The notes below the pieces were generated by a model. It searched no databases and was not told the origin of the DNA. It saw only the letters and a list, made by a program, of their open reading frames with translations. 64,000 bases of DNA from Asterias amurensis (taxonomy: Eukaryota > Echinodermata > Asteroidea > Forcipulatida > Asteriidae), in NCBI RefSeq assembly GCF_032118995.1, contig NC_092666.1, forward strand, positions 12,288,501-12,352,500, given 5' to 3'. The position numbers and the translations under genes were made by a program. The first letter of the stretch is position 1. Every line of letters begins with the position of its first letter. This document shows, piece after piece, positions 23,601 to 34,200 of the stretch.

Positions 23601-26600
23601 TTTTGTAACACAAAACACAATGTCCACAGATTTACATTAAACTTACACCGTTTGAAGATAATGATAGTAGAAAGCTCACCCTAAAGTATTACTAGCTGAG
23701 GTGCTGCAGTTTTTTAGAAAACGAGTAAAACAATGTCACGAAAATACGTTTTACATGCAAAAATAACAAGTCACACAACTTGTTTTACTCATTTTTCAAA
23801 AACTACAGCACCTCAGCAAGTAATATTGTGCTTTGTGTCCAACAAAAAGTACTCAGACCCTTTAAATCGATCATTGATGTCACAAATTCGCAACGAATAA
23901 TTATTCGTATTGAAAACAAAGATGTGACATCAATATTGGCTTCGCATTTGCATTTGCAGGAAGTATGAACCAGGCTTAAAGCCCAAATCTTCACAGATTT
24001 GTTATTTTATGCATTTTATGTTTGGATACCAGAGTGAGAATACTGGCCTTTTGACAATTACCGAAGGTGTCCAGTGCCTTTAAGTTCTTAATTTGGTTCT
24101 AATCTTTAACAGCATCTGATGACCGGCTCAGGGTTCTCTAAGCTGGATGTCGACCAAATCAACTTGTTCCAAAACCGTGATGTAGCTAATGTACCGTGGC
24201 GCTGGACAACACTAAAACCCGGCGATTGCATTTTTATTCCAGGAGGTGAGATGTCTACCTTTATTTTTTTTAAACCAATTAATTGTTTTAATCCTTTATA
24301 AATGCGAAAATAGAATTAGCTGCTGCAAACAACTTACCAACCAAATGGACTGATGGTATAAATGCAAAAAATAGTTTTGACCCTATCAGAGTCTTTCTCA
24401 AAACCTTGGAGAAAGACTCTGCTAGGGTTGAAACGTCAGGCCGTTAACTATTTTTTGCCTTTATAAATGCAACTCATGGCATGTCATGGCCAAGGGGATA
24501 AGAATACCGGACTCAAGCTCTTGTGTTTCTGATCAGCAGAGTGTGGGTTCGAGTCCTGGTAGTGACACTTGTATCATTTTAAAGGAAGCCACTTTACCAT
24601 TATTGCTGTCTTTCAGATGGGACATGAAGTCGTAGGTCCTGTGTGTTGTGAACATGTAAAAGAACGCAGTGCAATTATCGTAAAGAAAAGCGGTTCACCC
24701 TGGTGTTTCTCCTGGTTTGATTGGCTGCATATTGCTCCACAGCACTTTGTAGACCATTCCTGTCATAGTGCTAGTTTATTTTTAAAAAGAAGTAGGTCTC
24801 ATACTTCAACGCGTAGCTCTACACATGTAGGAAATTACAAACAGCGCATAGGGACAATACGTTAATATGCGCTGTATAAAATAATAATAATAAGCAGTTT
24901 TTATATAGTGCTTTTCACACCCGAAGCCCGTCTTAAAGCGCTCCAACATTATTACTCATGGGGCCGATTTCATAAAGAGTTAATACTATTTATAACTTAA
25001 GACTAGTCCTAGGAGATATTAAAAACTTAAGGCTAGTCCTAATATTAGGGCGAGTAACTCGTCCTAACTCCAGATAAGATGAGTCTTAAGTTTTGTGAAA
25101 TCCATCTCTGGTCACTGGGCCTTTATTCATTCCTTAAATCATCTCAGCTCCCTGGAGAGTATACAGCCTGTGAGTACCAGAGCTCGAGTTTTGTTTGTAA
25201 TTGAGATTTTGAAATAATTGTTTCTTCACACTAGGTTATCTCCACCAGGTGCGGTCCTACTCGCGTAGTATTTCAGCCACCATTCTGTTTGCATCAGCCC
25301 CTACGTTCGACAAATCAGATTGTGAGAATGCGACCTTTGAGTACACTGACCTGACCCAGGTCAGGGTCATGTGGACTTATAAGAAGGGGGATAAGGTAAT
25401 TAAAGAAGTTATAGTGTTTTAAAAGGCTGTGAACACTATTGGTAATTACTCAAAATTATTATTTGCATAAAACCTTTCTTGGTAATGAGAGCTGTTGATT
25501 CATGTAGTTTAAAACATTGTGATAAACGGCTCCCTCTGAAGTGACATGGTTTTCGGGAAAGAAGTAATTTTCCACGAACTTGATTTCAAGACCTTACAAT
25601 TAGATTTTAGGTCTCGAAATCAAGCATCTGGAAGCAGACAACTTTGTGTGACAATGGTGTTTTTTCTTTCATTATTATTATGCATATTTTGAGATACACC
25701 AAATGAGAAGACTGGTGTTTGACAATTACTGATAGTGTCCAGTGTCTTTAAAGGTAACAAAGATTATCATTTGGATTCGAACCCACACCCAACGGACAGA
25801 AAACCTTACTTGGTAACAAGTAATGGGGAGAGGTTGATAGTTTAAAACATTGTGAGAAATGGCTCCCTCTGAAGTGACATATAGTTTTTGAGAAAGAGGT
25901 ACGTTTCCATAAATTTGATTTTGAGACCTCAGAAATAGATTTTGAGGACTCGAAATCAAACAACTTCGTGTGACTTCTTTCATAGTTATCTGACAACTTC
26001 GACCACCAATTGAGCTCAAATTTTCTCAGGTTTGTTATTTTATGCATATGTTGAGATAGACCAAATGAGAAGACGGGTCTTTGATAACTACCAATAGTGT
26101 CCAGTCTTCAACCACTTATTGATTAATGCAACTGAAACTTCTACAGGTAAATTGTTTGACAACATCTTCATTCAGAGTGAGTAGGGATTCATGAATCGCC
26201 AAACACTTGATCCGCAAAATGTATCAAAACCCATGTTGAGATAGACCAAATGAGAAGACTGGTCTTTGACAACTACCAGTAGTGTCCAGTGTCTTTAAAG
26301 ACAGTGGACACTATTGATAATTGTCAAAGACCAGTCTTCTCACTTGGTGTATCTCAACATGTGCATAAAATAACAAACCTGTGAAAATTTGAGGTCGATT
26401 GGTTGCCGGAGTTGCGAGATAACTATGAAAGAAAAAAACACACTTGTCACACGAAGTTGTGTGCTTTCAGATGCTTGATTTCGAGACCTCAAGTTCTAAA
26501 CTTGAGGTCTTGAAACCAAATTCGTGGAAAATTACTTCTTTTCGAAAACTATGTTACTTTAGAGGGAGCCTTTTCTCACGATGTTTTATACCATCAACTT

Positions 26601-27579
26601 CTCCCCATTACTCGTCACCAAAAAAGGTTTTATGCCAATAATTATTTTAAGTAATAACCAATAGTGCTTACTGCCTTTAAGCAGCCGTATGAAATTGGCC
26701 CCTGATATTTACTTTTGATTTTCTCCTCTAGCTGATTGAGGTCGGCTACATGGATGCAGAAAGAATTCGAGACGATCTAATATCTCTCCTGAGGGAGACA
26801 GACAAGCTATCGGCCCATCAGTTTGGCTTATTCTTCAAAGGAATTACTCACGAAGACGACGAGGAAGTAGCCGCTGAGATGGAAAATATACCAATAGAAG
26901 CGTACGAGGTAATAATAATAATAATAACAACTGCATTTCTATAGCGCCTAACACCTCCAAAAGAAAGTCTCTAAGCACTCAGAGTTATGTATATTGTATA
27001 ATGAACTGACAGATATGTTTTGAGAAGAATCTTGAAACTTGAGATACATGTAGTGGTGGCTTGTTTAAAGTGTTGAGGTAGATTGATAATACTAGTTTGT
27101 TAGGTTTGTTTCATATGTAGTTTTTTGTATTTAAGTTGCCAGACACACAAGTCCTGAAGGCCATAAAAAGGTGTGGGATACATTCAACTATAAGCAAAAG
27201 TAGCAGTTCCAGCCGATTTTCAACCTTACGCCCGGGTAGTAGTTAAAAAAGCAGGACAGTTGCTTCTTTTCAGAATTGAGAAGTCTTCCAAAAAACTCTA
27301 CTCCTCGGTAGTGGAATGTATAGCAATACAGTTCTCTTAAGAACAAACTCTACCTGGCAAGTAGATATACACATGGTGTTATACCGCAAACCAAATAAAA
27401 TTGTATATTCTTTATTCCCTTTTCAGATATTTGCACTCTTCGACACCCAATCAAAAGGATTCATAACTCGGAAAGAAATTGAAGATATGGACATCGAGAC
27501 GCTGAAAGATTTTGCTCGAATTCTAGACCAACCAACCGTACCATATGAACCGACTGATGTAGAGCATGACGAACTTTAA
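17673..27579 (+). CDS. ER-lumenal JmjC (cupin-8) 2-oxoglutarate oxygenase with EF-hand and HDEL, 8 exons
   Basis: Exons are 17673-17850, 19031-19196, 20687-20840, 23267-23458, 24113-24245, 25235-25395, 26732-26908 and 27427-27579. All have GT-AG introns and matching phases, giving 437 residues. Residues 1-26 are a signal peptide (ELHVLELLLPVFVILSFVYY core). The JmjC domain spans about 75-300: NYGDL, then H197-Y-D199 as the iron HxD, K212 in GRKDFIMIDP as the likely 2-oxoglutarate lysine, and H278 in PGGYLHQV as the distal iron ligand. The catalytic site therefore looks intact. An EF-hand loop lies at 393-404 (DTQSKGFITRKE). The protein ends HDEL, a KDEL-receptor retrieval signal. Together these predict an ER-lumenal Fe(II)/2OG hydroxylase, possibly calcium-sensitive. 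The substrate is unknown. It resembles JmjC hydroxylases (JMJD5/JMJD8/FIH group) more than chromatin demethylases. Confidence 0.88.
18036..18106. repeat. Perfect 28-bp-stem hairpin
   Basis: 18036-18063 (begins GTTGCGATAACGTAACCC) pairs without mismatch with 18079-18106 across a 15-nt loop that itself pairs partly. It lies in intron 1 of the JmjC gene. A perfect long stem implies recent origin or conversion. Confidence 0.8.
18123..18196. repeat. Nested hairpin, 18-bp perfect outer stem
   Basis: ACTTCTAGAAACTATAAG at 18123-18140 pairs with 18179-18196. Inside is a second hairpin (AAGGCTCCCCTGGGGGAGCC). It sits 17 bp after the previous hairpin, and together they look like one foldback element. 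Confidence 0.75.
18521..18722 (+). repeat. Dispersed repeat family M
   Basis: GGCCAAATAAAAAAAAATTA, GTTGATCGTCCGCATTTTTC, AAGAGGAGGATGAGGGC, CAAATCAAACAGGCCACCAA, TTGCATGAGGACCT and AACAGGGTCGGATTA occur in the same order at 33236-33440. The ORF-like stretches inside are by-products. Diverged pieces with poly-T are at about 4206-4265 and 18870-18960. Confidence 0.6.
19289..19684. mobile_element. Family A element in JmjC intron 2
   Basis: TTAAATGCAGTGGACACTAT at the left, GGGTCCACTGCCTTTAA at the right, with the central hairpin. It begins 92 bp downstream of the exon 2 donor. Confidence 0.8.
19736..20148. mobile_element. Family G element interrupted by family F
   Basis: G-type flanks are ACCTGATACTTCATTGGGGC on the left and TCATTGCCTTGGTGCCCTTG to GAAGCATGAAGGCCTG on the right. 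The family F copy between them (19768-20017) has ends AGGGCCCAATTTCATAGAGC and GCTCTATGAAATTGGCCCCT. This is a nested insertion. Confidence 0.65.
20174..20480. repeat. Hammerhead-like element end and degenerate family G piece
   Basis: 20174-20290 contains GGGTCGAAATGTCCGGCCAT and GTTTGCAACAGCTAATTCTA, related to 24310-24470. 20298-20480 has G-like blocks (GAGGGCAAGGCCATTTTCAT, TGCCATTGCCTCCATGGCC). Confidence 0.45.
20846..21270. mobile_element. Family D element next to a splice donor
   Basis: TTAAAGGATTTGGGTACTTT to ATACCCTTTAA, with centre TTTTGGTCTCATGAGACCAA. The second palindrome (GTTATGATATTATACCAAAA) is specific to this copy. The element begins at the sixth base of JmjC intron 3 (donor AAG/GTACA then TTAA). 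Confidence 0.8.
21329..21450 (+). repeat. tRNA-Leu-like SINE head
   Basis: GTGTCCGAGTGGTTAAGAGC is an A-box region and GTAGGTTCGAGTCCC a B box. The head then runs into GACACTCGTGTCC and is truncated. I do not call it a tRNA gene, because the anticodon arm and 3' acceptor do not fold and the SINE body follows. The stretch 21450-22200 has nothing recognisable. Confidence 0.7.
22195..22275 (+). repeat. Second tRNA-like SINE head fragment
   Basis: TTTAGTTGGTAGAATACGGC (A-box-like) and CATCGGTTCAAGTCTCAC (B-box-like) are spaced as in a tRNA. Related fragments are at 18370-18420, 43085-43140, 56575-56640 (inverted), 57829-57890 and 62700-62775 (inverted). Confidence 0.45.
22477..22639. mobile_element. 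163-bp MITE with long inverted ends
   Basis: Left TCCCACTGCAGCGATAACGA, right TTATCGCTGCAGTGGGA. The inner arms are made of GATAAC/GTTATC steps. No clear target duplication is seen. It lies in JmjC intron 3. Confidence 0.7.
22776..23162. mobile_element. Family A element in JmjC intron 3
   Basis: TTAAAGGCACTGGACACTGT to GTGTCCACTGTCTTTAA, with the central hairpin complete. It ends about 105 bp before exon 4. Confidence 0.8.
23508..23865. mobile_element. Family E end abutting a family D element
   Basis: 23508-23586 is the E terminus (TTTGTAAATCTGTGAACTTT, ACCGAAAGTGTCCGATGGCT). Its TTTAA is also the start of a shortened family D copy (23583-23865, TTAAAGGATTTGGGTACTTT). The adjoining 23871-24083 contains an A-type right end (GGTGTCCAGTGCCTTTAAG) and a small palindrome. 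Confidence 0.6.
24310..24470. repeat. Palindromic repeat with hammerhead-like core
   Basis: ATAGTTTTGACCCTATCAGA and GTCTTTCTCAAAACCTTGGA are mirrored by GAGAAAGACTCTGCTAGGGT then TGAAACGTCAGGCCGTTAAC. The second arm has a GAAAC box after a short GAC/GTT stem, as in hammerhead-bearing element ends. Related pieces are at 20174-20290 and 38655-38720. Confidence 0.4.
24480..24895 (+). repeat. Near full-length tRNA-Leu-like SINE
   Basis: A-box-like TGGCCAAGGGGATAAGA and B box GTGGGTTCGAGTCCTGG come first. The body then has CTTTCAGATGGGACATGAAG, GAACGCAGTGCAATTATCG, GAAAAGCGGTTCACCCTGG, GTTTGATTGGCTGCATATTG and GTAGACCATTCCTGTCATAG. It ends in AAATAATAATAATAAG, which continues into a TTTATATAGTGCTTTTCACA tail block to 24960. 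This is the best reference copy of the family here. Confidence 0.8.
24962..25105. repeat. Short inverted-repeat element
   Basis: It has GGCCGATTTCATAAAGAGTT, the palindromic internal block ACTTAAGACTAGTCCTAGGA, the repeat ACTTAAGGCTAGTCCTAATA, then GCGAGTAACTCGTCCTAACT and AAGTTTTGTGAAATCCATCT. A related end (GCCGATTTCACGAAACGC) lies at 61513. Confidence 0.5.
25419..26680. mobile_element. Three consecutive family A copies plus unit L
   Basis: Copies are at 25419-25751, 25748-26110 and 26295-26680. The first two share a TTAA. Between the second and third lies unit L (26110-26230), as at 2521-2645. The third ends CTGCCTTTAAGCAGC, at the TTAA of a family F terminus (to 26706). All are inside JmjC intron 6. 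Confidence 0.7.
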
Positions 27580-27673
27580 CCTTTGACCTCAACTTATATC
27601 AGTGATTTATACCAGTCTCCTTTGGAAGGGTCGCATGGTTTCTGTGCCTTATAAATAATATATTTACCAGTAC

Positions 27674-28030
27674 TTAATGGAATATTACAGAATTGGTAAG
27701 AAAGAAAATCGTCAAGAACACAGAATTGCATAAAACGATGATAGTAGAAAACATCCCTTGAAATTATTCTGTCTGAAATGTCAAAATTTATGAGAAATAA
27801 ATAAACTTTCTTTCCTGCCGGGAGTTTATCGCTCAGTGAGCGTTTTGTTCATTGTGTTCAAATTGTGTGAATTGGTTTTTCACTTTTTTCTCGCAACCCA
27901 TGATGGACAATCAATCTCAAACTTCTACAGGTTTGTCAATTTATGTATATGGTGGATTACATAAAGTGCTTTTGTTTTGTTAGCAAAGTGCTTTTGTTTT
28001 GTTAGCAAAAACCAATTCTGTAATATTCCT
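27674..28030. mobile_element. Inverted-repeat element in the JmjC 3' region
   Basis: Ends GGAATATTACAGAATTGGT and ACCAATTCTGTAATATTCC. Near the right end a 23-bp unit (AAAGTGCTTTTGTTTTGTTA) is tandemly doubled at 27967-28012. It is preceded by TTAA. A related fragment starts near 12449. Confidence 0.65.
27796..27801 (+). other. Candidate polyadenylation signal of the JmjC gene
   Basis: AATAAA lies 217 bp after the stop codon, inside the inverted-repeat element 27674-28030. This is a sequence match only. A later AATAAA near 29024 is an alternative. Confidence 0.3.
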
Positions 28031-28135
28031 GTAATATTTATCTTACTCAGATTGGATTTTTATTGGAACTTTTTCCCTACTTACATCCCTAGTACTACTT
28101 AAATTTTTAAATTTTATAGAGTTTTTAGACAGTGT

Positions 28136-28508
28136 TTAAAGGGAAGGTACACGTTTTGTAATTACTCAAAACAAATATTAACTTAAAAACTGACTTGGTA
28201 ACGAGCATTGGAGAGCTGTTGATAGTATAAAACATTGTGGGAAACGACTCCCTCTGAAGTAACGTAGTTTTTGAGAAAGAGGTTTTGCTCACTAAAATAA
28301 TAAAAGACTTCTAGCTAGAACTCTTTTATTCCTATCTTAAAGCACACAAAGTCGTCCAACAAGGGTTTTTTTTCTTTCATTATTTCTCACAACTTCGATG
28401 ACCATTTGAGCCCAAATTTTCACAGGCTAATTATTTATGCTTATGATGGGATACACCAAGTGTGAACACTGGTATTTGACAATTACCAAACGTGAACAGG
28501 GCCTTTAA
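28136..28508. mobile_element. Family C TTAA-bounded foldback element
   Basis: TTAAAGGGAAGGTACACGTT to ACCAAACGTGAACAGGGCCT with a TTTAA end. Internally, GACTTCTAGCTAGAACTCTT forms the centre. The stretch 28509-29063 has nothing recognisable. Confidence 0.75.
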
Positions 28509-29069
28509 AACGTACAGAAATGCATTGTGTTCTTATTTTAGTTTAAATTGTTTACATATCTTTTCAGTGTATTTAGATTGTATTTTTTCAAGTTTTTATT
28601 TATTTTCATGGTGTTTGAAAAGCACGTTTTCATTTGACAGTTGGATTTCAGCTCATGTTTACATATTTAGAAGGTATGGTTTAAAACCAACAATATAAGA
28701 TAATAGTTAAACACAAATTGGTGAAAGTATAATGAAATATTAATATGAAAAGGGGAATTGCTTAACGCCTTTCTTTCTTTTTTTAAACGAAAGGGAAAAG
28801 TTAGCCACGCATACAAGAATCACATTTGAGTGAACCAAGGTGCAAGAATACATGCTTTATGGAAACATAATATACTCGTTATAGATAAGCCTAACTTGGG
28901 CCTATGGCTTCAACTCTTTGGTTTTGAATTCAATTGAAATAATATTTACAAAAAACAATGTGCCTTTTAAAAATTGTTTAGTAAATGGATGATCATATTT
29001 ATACATGTGTATGTTGGTGTATGGGATAAATAAACTCACTAAAGCTATGAAAATGAGTTAGTTTTTCAG

Positions 29070-29809
29070 CAGAGATGCCAAGTCCAGAGGCCAGCTATGC
29101 GTGAGATTTTTCAAAGCTCAACCCCCCCCCCTCGATTTTTTTTTCCCGTTTTAGAAGGCCTTTCGAAATCGCCGCCCAACTTTTATTTTATTTTATAAAA
29201 TAACAAAAAAAATCAGACATTTAATTGTGGACAAAAAGGTGTTCCAAACTGCATCAAAAACCTCTTTAGAATAATTAAAACTCACATGAGGTTCACATGA
29301 GATGTTGATGGTTAATGTGGAGGTACGATTGTGTCAGATTATTTCCTTCCAAACTAAAAAAAAAAATCGACTAAAAATGATGTCCAAAATCCTCCGCTCA
29401 CTTCTTCTGCCTGTTGTGTCTTCGTTAGTGGAGCGCATTTAACGAATTTGCTAAACGAATCGGGAAAAACTTGTGCGCAATAAGCGTTTTGCACTCTGCC
29501 GAATTTTAGCTGAACCTGCTGGAAGAGCAAAAGCGTGCGCAATCTGCAAATGTGTGCTCTGTTTGTACAAAGTTTGTACAAAATAATGATGATTCTGATA
29601 AAGTGCGTGCAATCTGAAGATTGTGCAAACATTGTAGATTGCGGGTTTTTTTGTACACATGAGCGCGATTTGGCAATGCATGTCGTTAATTTTTATTTTT
29701 TTCCCGGTCTGGCCCCAACGCGTGAGAAAATGGTTGCTGTGCGTGTGAGCGTGAGACAGAGCCCAAATGCGTGAGTCTCACGCCTAATGCGTGAGACTTG
29801 GTAGGTCTG
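29070..29809. mobile_element. hAT-like non-autonomous element, 740 bp
   Basis: Ends CAGAGATGCCAAGTC and GACTTGGTAGGTCTG are imperfect inverted repeats of 15 bp, flanked by TTTCAG on both sides (29064-29069, 29810-29815). Subterminal GCGTGAGA boxes occur at both ends. The CAGNGNTGCCAA start is hAT-like, but the visible target repeat is only 6 bp. No transposase is seen; open frames within are short. Confidence 0.55.
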
Positions 29810-29827
29810 TTTCAGGTGTTTGGGATT

Positions 29828-30112
29828 TTTGATAATTATTACTCAAAATAATTTTTAGCATAAAAGTCTACTCGGTTACAAGTAATGGAGAGCTGTTGAT
29901 TATAAAACATTGTGAGAAACGGCTCCCTCTGAAGTAACGTAGTTTTCGAGAAAGAAGTAATTTTCCACGAATTTGATTTCGAGACCTGGGGATTTAGAAT
30001 TTGAGGTCTCCAAATCAAGCATCTGAAAGCACAGAAATTTTCACAGGTTTGTTATTTTATGCATATGTTGAGATACAGCAAGTGAGAATACTGGTCTTTG
30101 ACAATAACCAAT
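29828..30112. mobile_element. Family A element, degraded
   Basis: ATTATTACTCAAAATAATTT, GAGAAACGGCTCCCTCTGAA, ATTTCGAGACCTGGGGATTT and a weakened right end (TTGACAATAACCAATAACCC). Confidence 0.6.
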
Positions 30113-30194
30113 AACCCAAGGAATATTGAAGTAAATTTCTATTGTAACCGTATTGTGTTACCTTGAGGTTGTGTACGGTGAGGATGCCCTGCCC

Positions 30195-30537
30195 TGGCCC
30201 CTTTTCATAAAGCCTGTATAAGCACAAACAACTGGCTATCATCCGAAAGGCCATAAAGTTTACATTGTTGTGACTGTTGCCCACCCATTGTTTGCTTAGT
30301 TGGCATAGAACAATTTGCAAGCACTATTTTCTGCTTAACACTCGGTGCGCTTTAAAGTTTGGCCCAGTTGGTCAGGAAGTTTCCCCCAGGGTAAGCACAA
30401 ACAAACTGGCTATCATCCGAAAGTCCATAAAGCTTTAGGCCTACATTGTTGTGACCGTTGCCCACCCATTGTTTGCTTAGCATAGACAAATTTGCTAAGT
30501 ACTATTTTCTGCTTAACACTCGATGCGCTTTAAAAAT
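30195..30537. repeat. Tandem pair of family F-related units, period about 181 bp
   Basis: CTGGCTATCATCCGAAAG, TTGCCCACCCATTGTTTGCT and CTATTTTCTGCTTAACACTC appear in both 30210-30350 and 30391-30537. 30700-30745 is a poly-C/poly-A low-complexity tract. 30750-31200 shows no other feature. Confidence 0.65.
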
Positions 30538-30712
30538 TTTCCCATTTTTTTTTTTTCAGGAAGTTTCCACAGGCATTTATTTATTTTATTATGGATTATT
30601 TGTATTTTAAATGACACCCTCCTTTGCGTTTTCAAGTAAGCTGTGACAATGTTTCTGCTGCAAGTAAGATGACCATCCAGGCCTGTAAATATTGAAGCCC
30701 CCCCCCCCCCAA

Positions 30713-30744
<32 letters not shown>

Positions 30745-31207
30745 ACTAGAAAACTTCTGTTTGTATGAGGTTTTTTATAGGGAAAAACGACAATTTGTAC
30801 AAATAATGGTCAAATAAGTTTTTTATAACATTTTATATTTGATATTAAGTTTCTTGGCTGGAATGTGATTGCTTGGTAATTTTACCCCACGCCAAACCGC
30901 TTACCCCCCGCCCCCTCCACTTAAAGTAAAACCTCCCCTATTCTCAGCTCCATCTTGCACGTTATCCAGGGGCGAGCTATTTATGTTGTACCCTTGGCAT
31001 TTGTATTACTCTTTTTTCGTCTGGTATCCTGTGTCATCCTATACTGAGTATCATGACGTATGGTAGGATCCCAGATGGAGACCAGTCTAATAAACTTACC
31101 CGCGGATTTTAACCCACGTGTGTGCATAAACCGCGAAGGCTACATACACGACGTTCGTCCGTAACGATTTGTGCACAACACAGGACTTCCAAGACAGCTC
31201 TTTAAAA

Positions 31208-34200
31208 ATGGCTACTTTACGAAAGGTACGAATAACAAATAATACTCTTTTTTTATACTGTGACATCCTACATGTCTTTGCGTTAACTGAGTGTTTAGAC
31301 ACGTAATCCATTTGTTTTATAACCCTTTGTGAAAATTGTGGCGAAAATGTGGGCAAAATCATGAAAATGTGTATTGAAATGTTGGCCGTCCGCCGTTTCA
31401 ATTGAAATCATTCAATTTCAAGCAGAACGAATTTCTAACCGTGCAGTGAACACAACCATTGATACAATGGTTGTTGGTTCGCGCCTTCGGCGCTCTTTTA
31501 ATCTTTGGCCCTACCTACATGAACTAGCCTATATAATATAACATGGGGGTTGATATTGTTGTTTGGGGGCGGGAGAGTGGGGTGCTGTCATGGCTGTGTT
31601 GTGGTGTAAAATATTTCGCAGGGCCTGAGATTTCGTATCCTGCCACCACCATGACATGACCACTGTGAGTGACTTAGTTTACAAGTTGTAACAAGTGTTA
31701 ATTTTCCATGCTAACCAAGACGAGAGTAAACTAAATTAGTTTCCTACAAAACTATAGGCCTCCTTGTCCTACCTTAAAAGTAACCTAGACCCAAGGGAAG
31801 GCTATGCAAAATGTAATTATTAATTTATTGAATATTGTTAATATTATTATTAAGTTATCACACAAGCGCGAGTGGAATACGGAAAAATATAGCGCGGATA
31901 ACTTTCCGTATGGCGCCACCACTTTTTCACTCATTTTTACAAAAAGGGATATCTCATTGAGGTAAATTAGATACTATATTATATCATATCGAATGAAAAA
32001 GTGGTGGCACCATACGGAAACTTTTCCTATAGCGCTTCTGCGTCCCATATCCAACGAGGCCGAAGACCGAGTTGGATATGGGACGCAGACGCGCTATATT
32101 TTCTGTATTTCCACGAGCGCGCGTGTGATAATGTATTTAACACACAAGACGCATGGTAGTGATATTAGCCGTGCAATATAGGTTTTTATCACCACTCCAT
32201 TCTGCCAATCTGATTGGAGGATTGGCGCGTACTTGAAGATAATAAACTTTTAAAGAAGACAGACATTTTCCTCATTACTGTAGCTGGCTACACAATGAAA
32301 CTGTCGTCCCCCCTGGAATTATTTAAAAATAAAATGTATCCAGCTGCAATACAAAGTTTCTGATTCAGATTTTTTACATTTTTTTTTCTGTGTTTGACAA
32401 TTAAGCTTTCTCAGGTGGAGACAGAAGGCGAAGATGTTGCTTACGAGTTACGGCGACAAAAAAACATCGAGGAAAACAAGGCTATGGTAATTAAGAGAAT
32501 TAAATTTGACAAGCAAAACGATCTCAATCAAATTCAAACACTTGAAAACAACTCAGTCATCAATGCTTGTCAAAAACACAGCAGGGTGTCTCACAATTTG
32601 CCGAGAGATTGTTAATAGGAGCTGTCAATCTACTAATTGACAATTTGAATTAAAGGGCTGGTTTTTTTTTGTATGACACAAAACACAAACGTCTAGTTGG
32701 GCCTACTGTCAAATCATAATTTTCTAAATTTGGCCAATTTTTAATCATAGGGTGTGTTCGTTTAGCTTCCCTGGGTCGACCCCGTCGTGTGGCGTTTTTT
32801 CTTTCCTGGACGAACGTGTGCAGATAATTACCCACGTTCGTCCTGGCAAACAAAATCGTCACACACCGGGGTAGACCCAGGGCAGCTAAACGAACGCACC
32901 CCATAGATGTTGAACCAATGGTTGTGTGAAGATTGGCTGGTGCCAGCGTGGTTTTTATATCCCCTATGGGTGATACTTAGCAGGATTGGGGTGGGGGGGG
33001 GAGTATACCTCCTCTCTCTACGTAACAGGCATGGTATAAAGTTTTCCCTCGATGTATTCAACCCCAAATTAAATTTGAATTTCCCAGACTATAAAGACAG
33101 TTGCCATGTCTTAGATTTGGGGAAATGTTTTTGCATTATAACATAAGAAACGGCAGACATCAATCCCATAAGCAGTTTTGACTAAGGGGTTAACACCACA
33201 GTAGGGCCAGGGTTTGTTCATCTGGAGGTTAGGCCAAATAACAAAAAATACCAGTTGATCGTCCGGATTTTTCAAAAAAGAGGAGGATGAGGGTCTTACT
33301 ATTTACTATTAACTATTTTTTTTCCAAGATGGCCGCTAAGTATTTCAAATCAAACAGGCTACCAATTCTTCAGTTTGAATCAACCGCAAACTTATTTAAA
33401 CCTACTAGTTGCATGAGGACCTGTGTTAACACTAACAGGGTCGGATAACACTAAAAAATTGGGCCAGGGTTTGTTCATCTGTAGGTAATACAAACTTATA
33501 TAAAGGCTTGCCTTGAACCATTTGGACCAACTTTAGAAATCTGTGGAGTTCAAAATGAAGTCGTTACTTATAATTTATGGATGTCTATTGTTCAATGAGT
33601 GTACTCCATTAGTTTGAACTATGACCTGTACACTCCTTGTACTGACTCTTTCTTCCGTTTGGTTACAGCTCGATCAGTTACTTGCAGACCTGAAGGGAAT
33701 GCCAGGGTTACCACGGCGACGCTCCAATTCACCAAAGGTACACTCCTTTTAGGCACTTGGCACCAGGATTTCCAAATTGTTTATATTTTCAGGGGCTGCA
33801 TAATTTGATTTTGTGAATGTTGACGCCACATTTGGAACCTTGCCTATACTAAGTAAAGACAATGAACGTTTTATAAAATACGTGGCGTGTAATGGCCGAG
33901 CAGATAAGCAGACCAGGGTGAGGTCTGGTGGGTCTGTAAACCCTTAAAGGTGCTTAATAATTGGGTCTCGGAATTCATCACTGCAATAAAACATCTCTTT
34001 CTGAAAGTTTGTATATATACTCGGCGCCTTGAGTACCTTGTTTGGTAGATACTTTGTGTGCACTATATAAGACTTTGATCTTATTATTATTATTAGATAA
34101 ATGTATGTCAGCAGGCTTCGCTTGGAAGCTTTTACGCTCGCAAGCTTTTGCGCTCGCAAGCTTTCACGCTTTTTTTTACAGCCAATCACATCCCTGGCAA

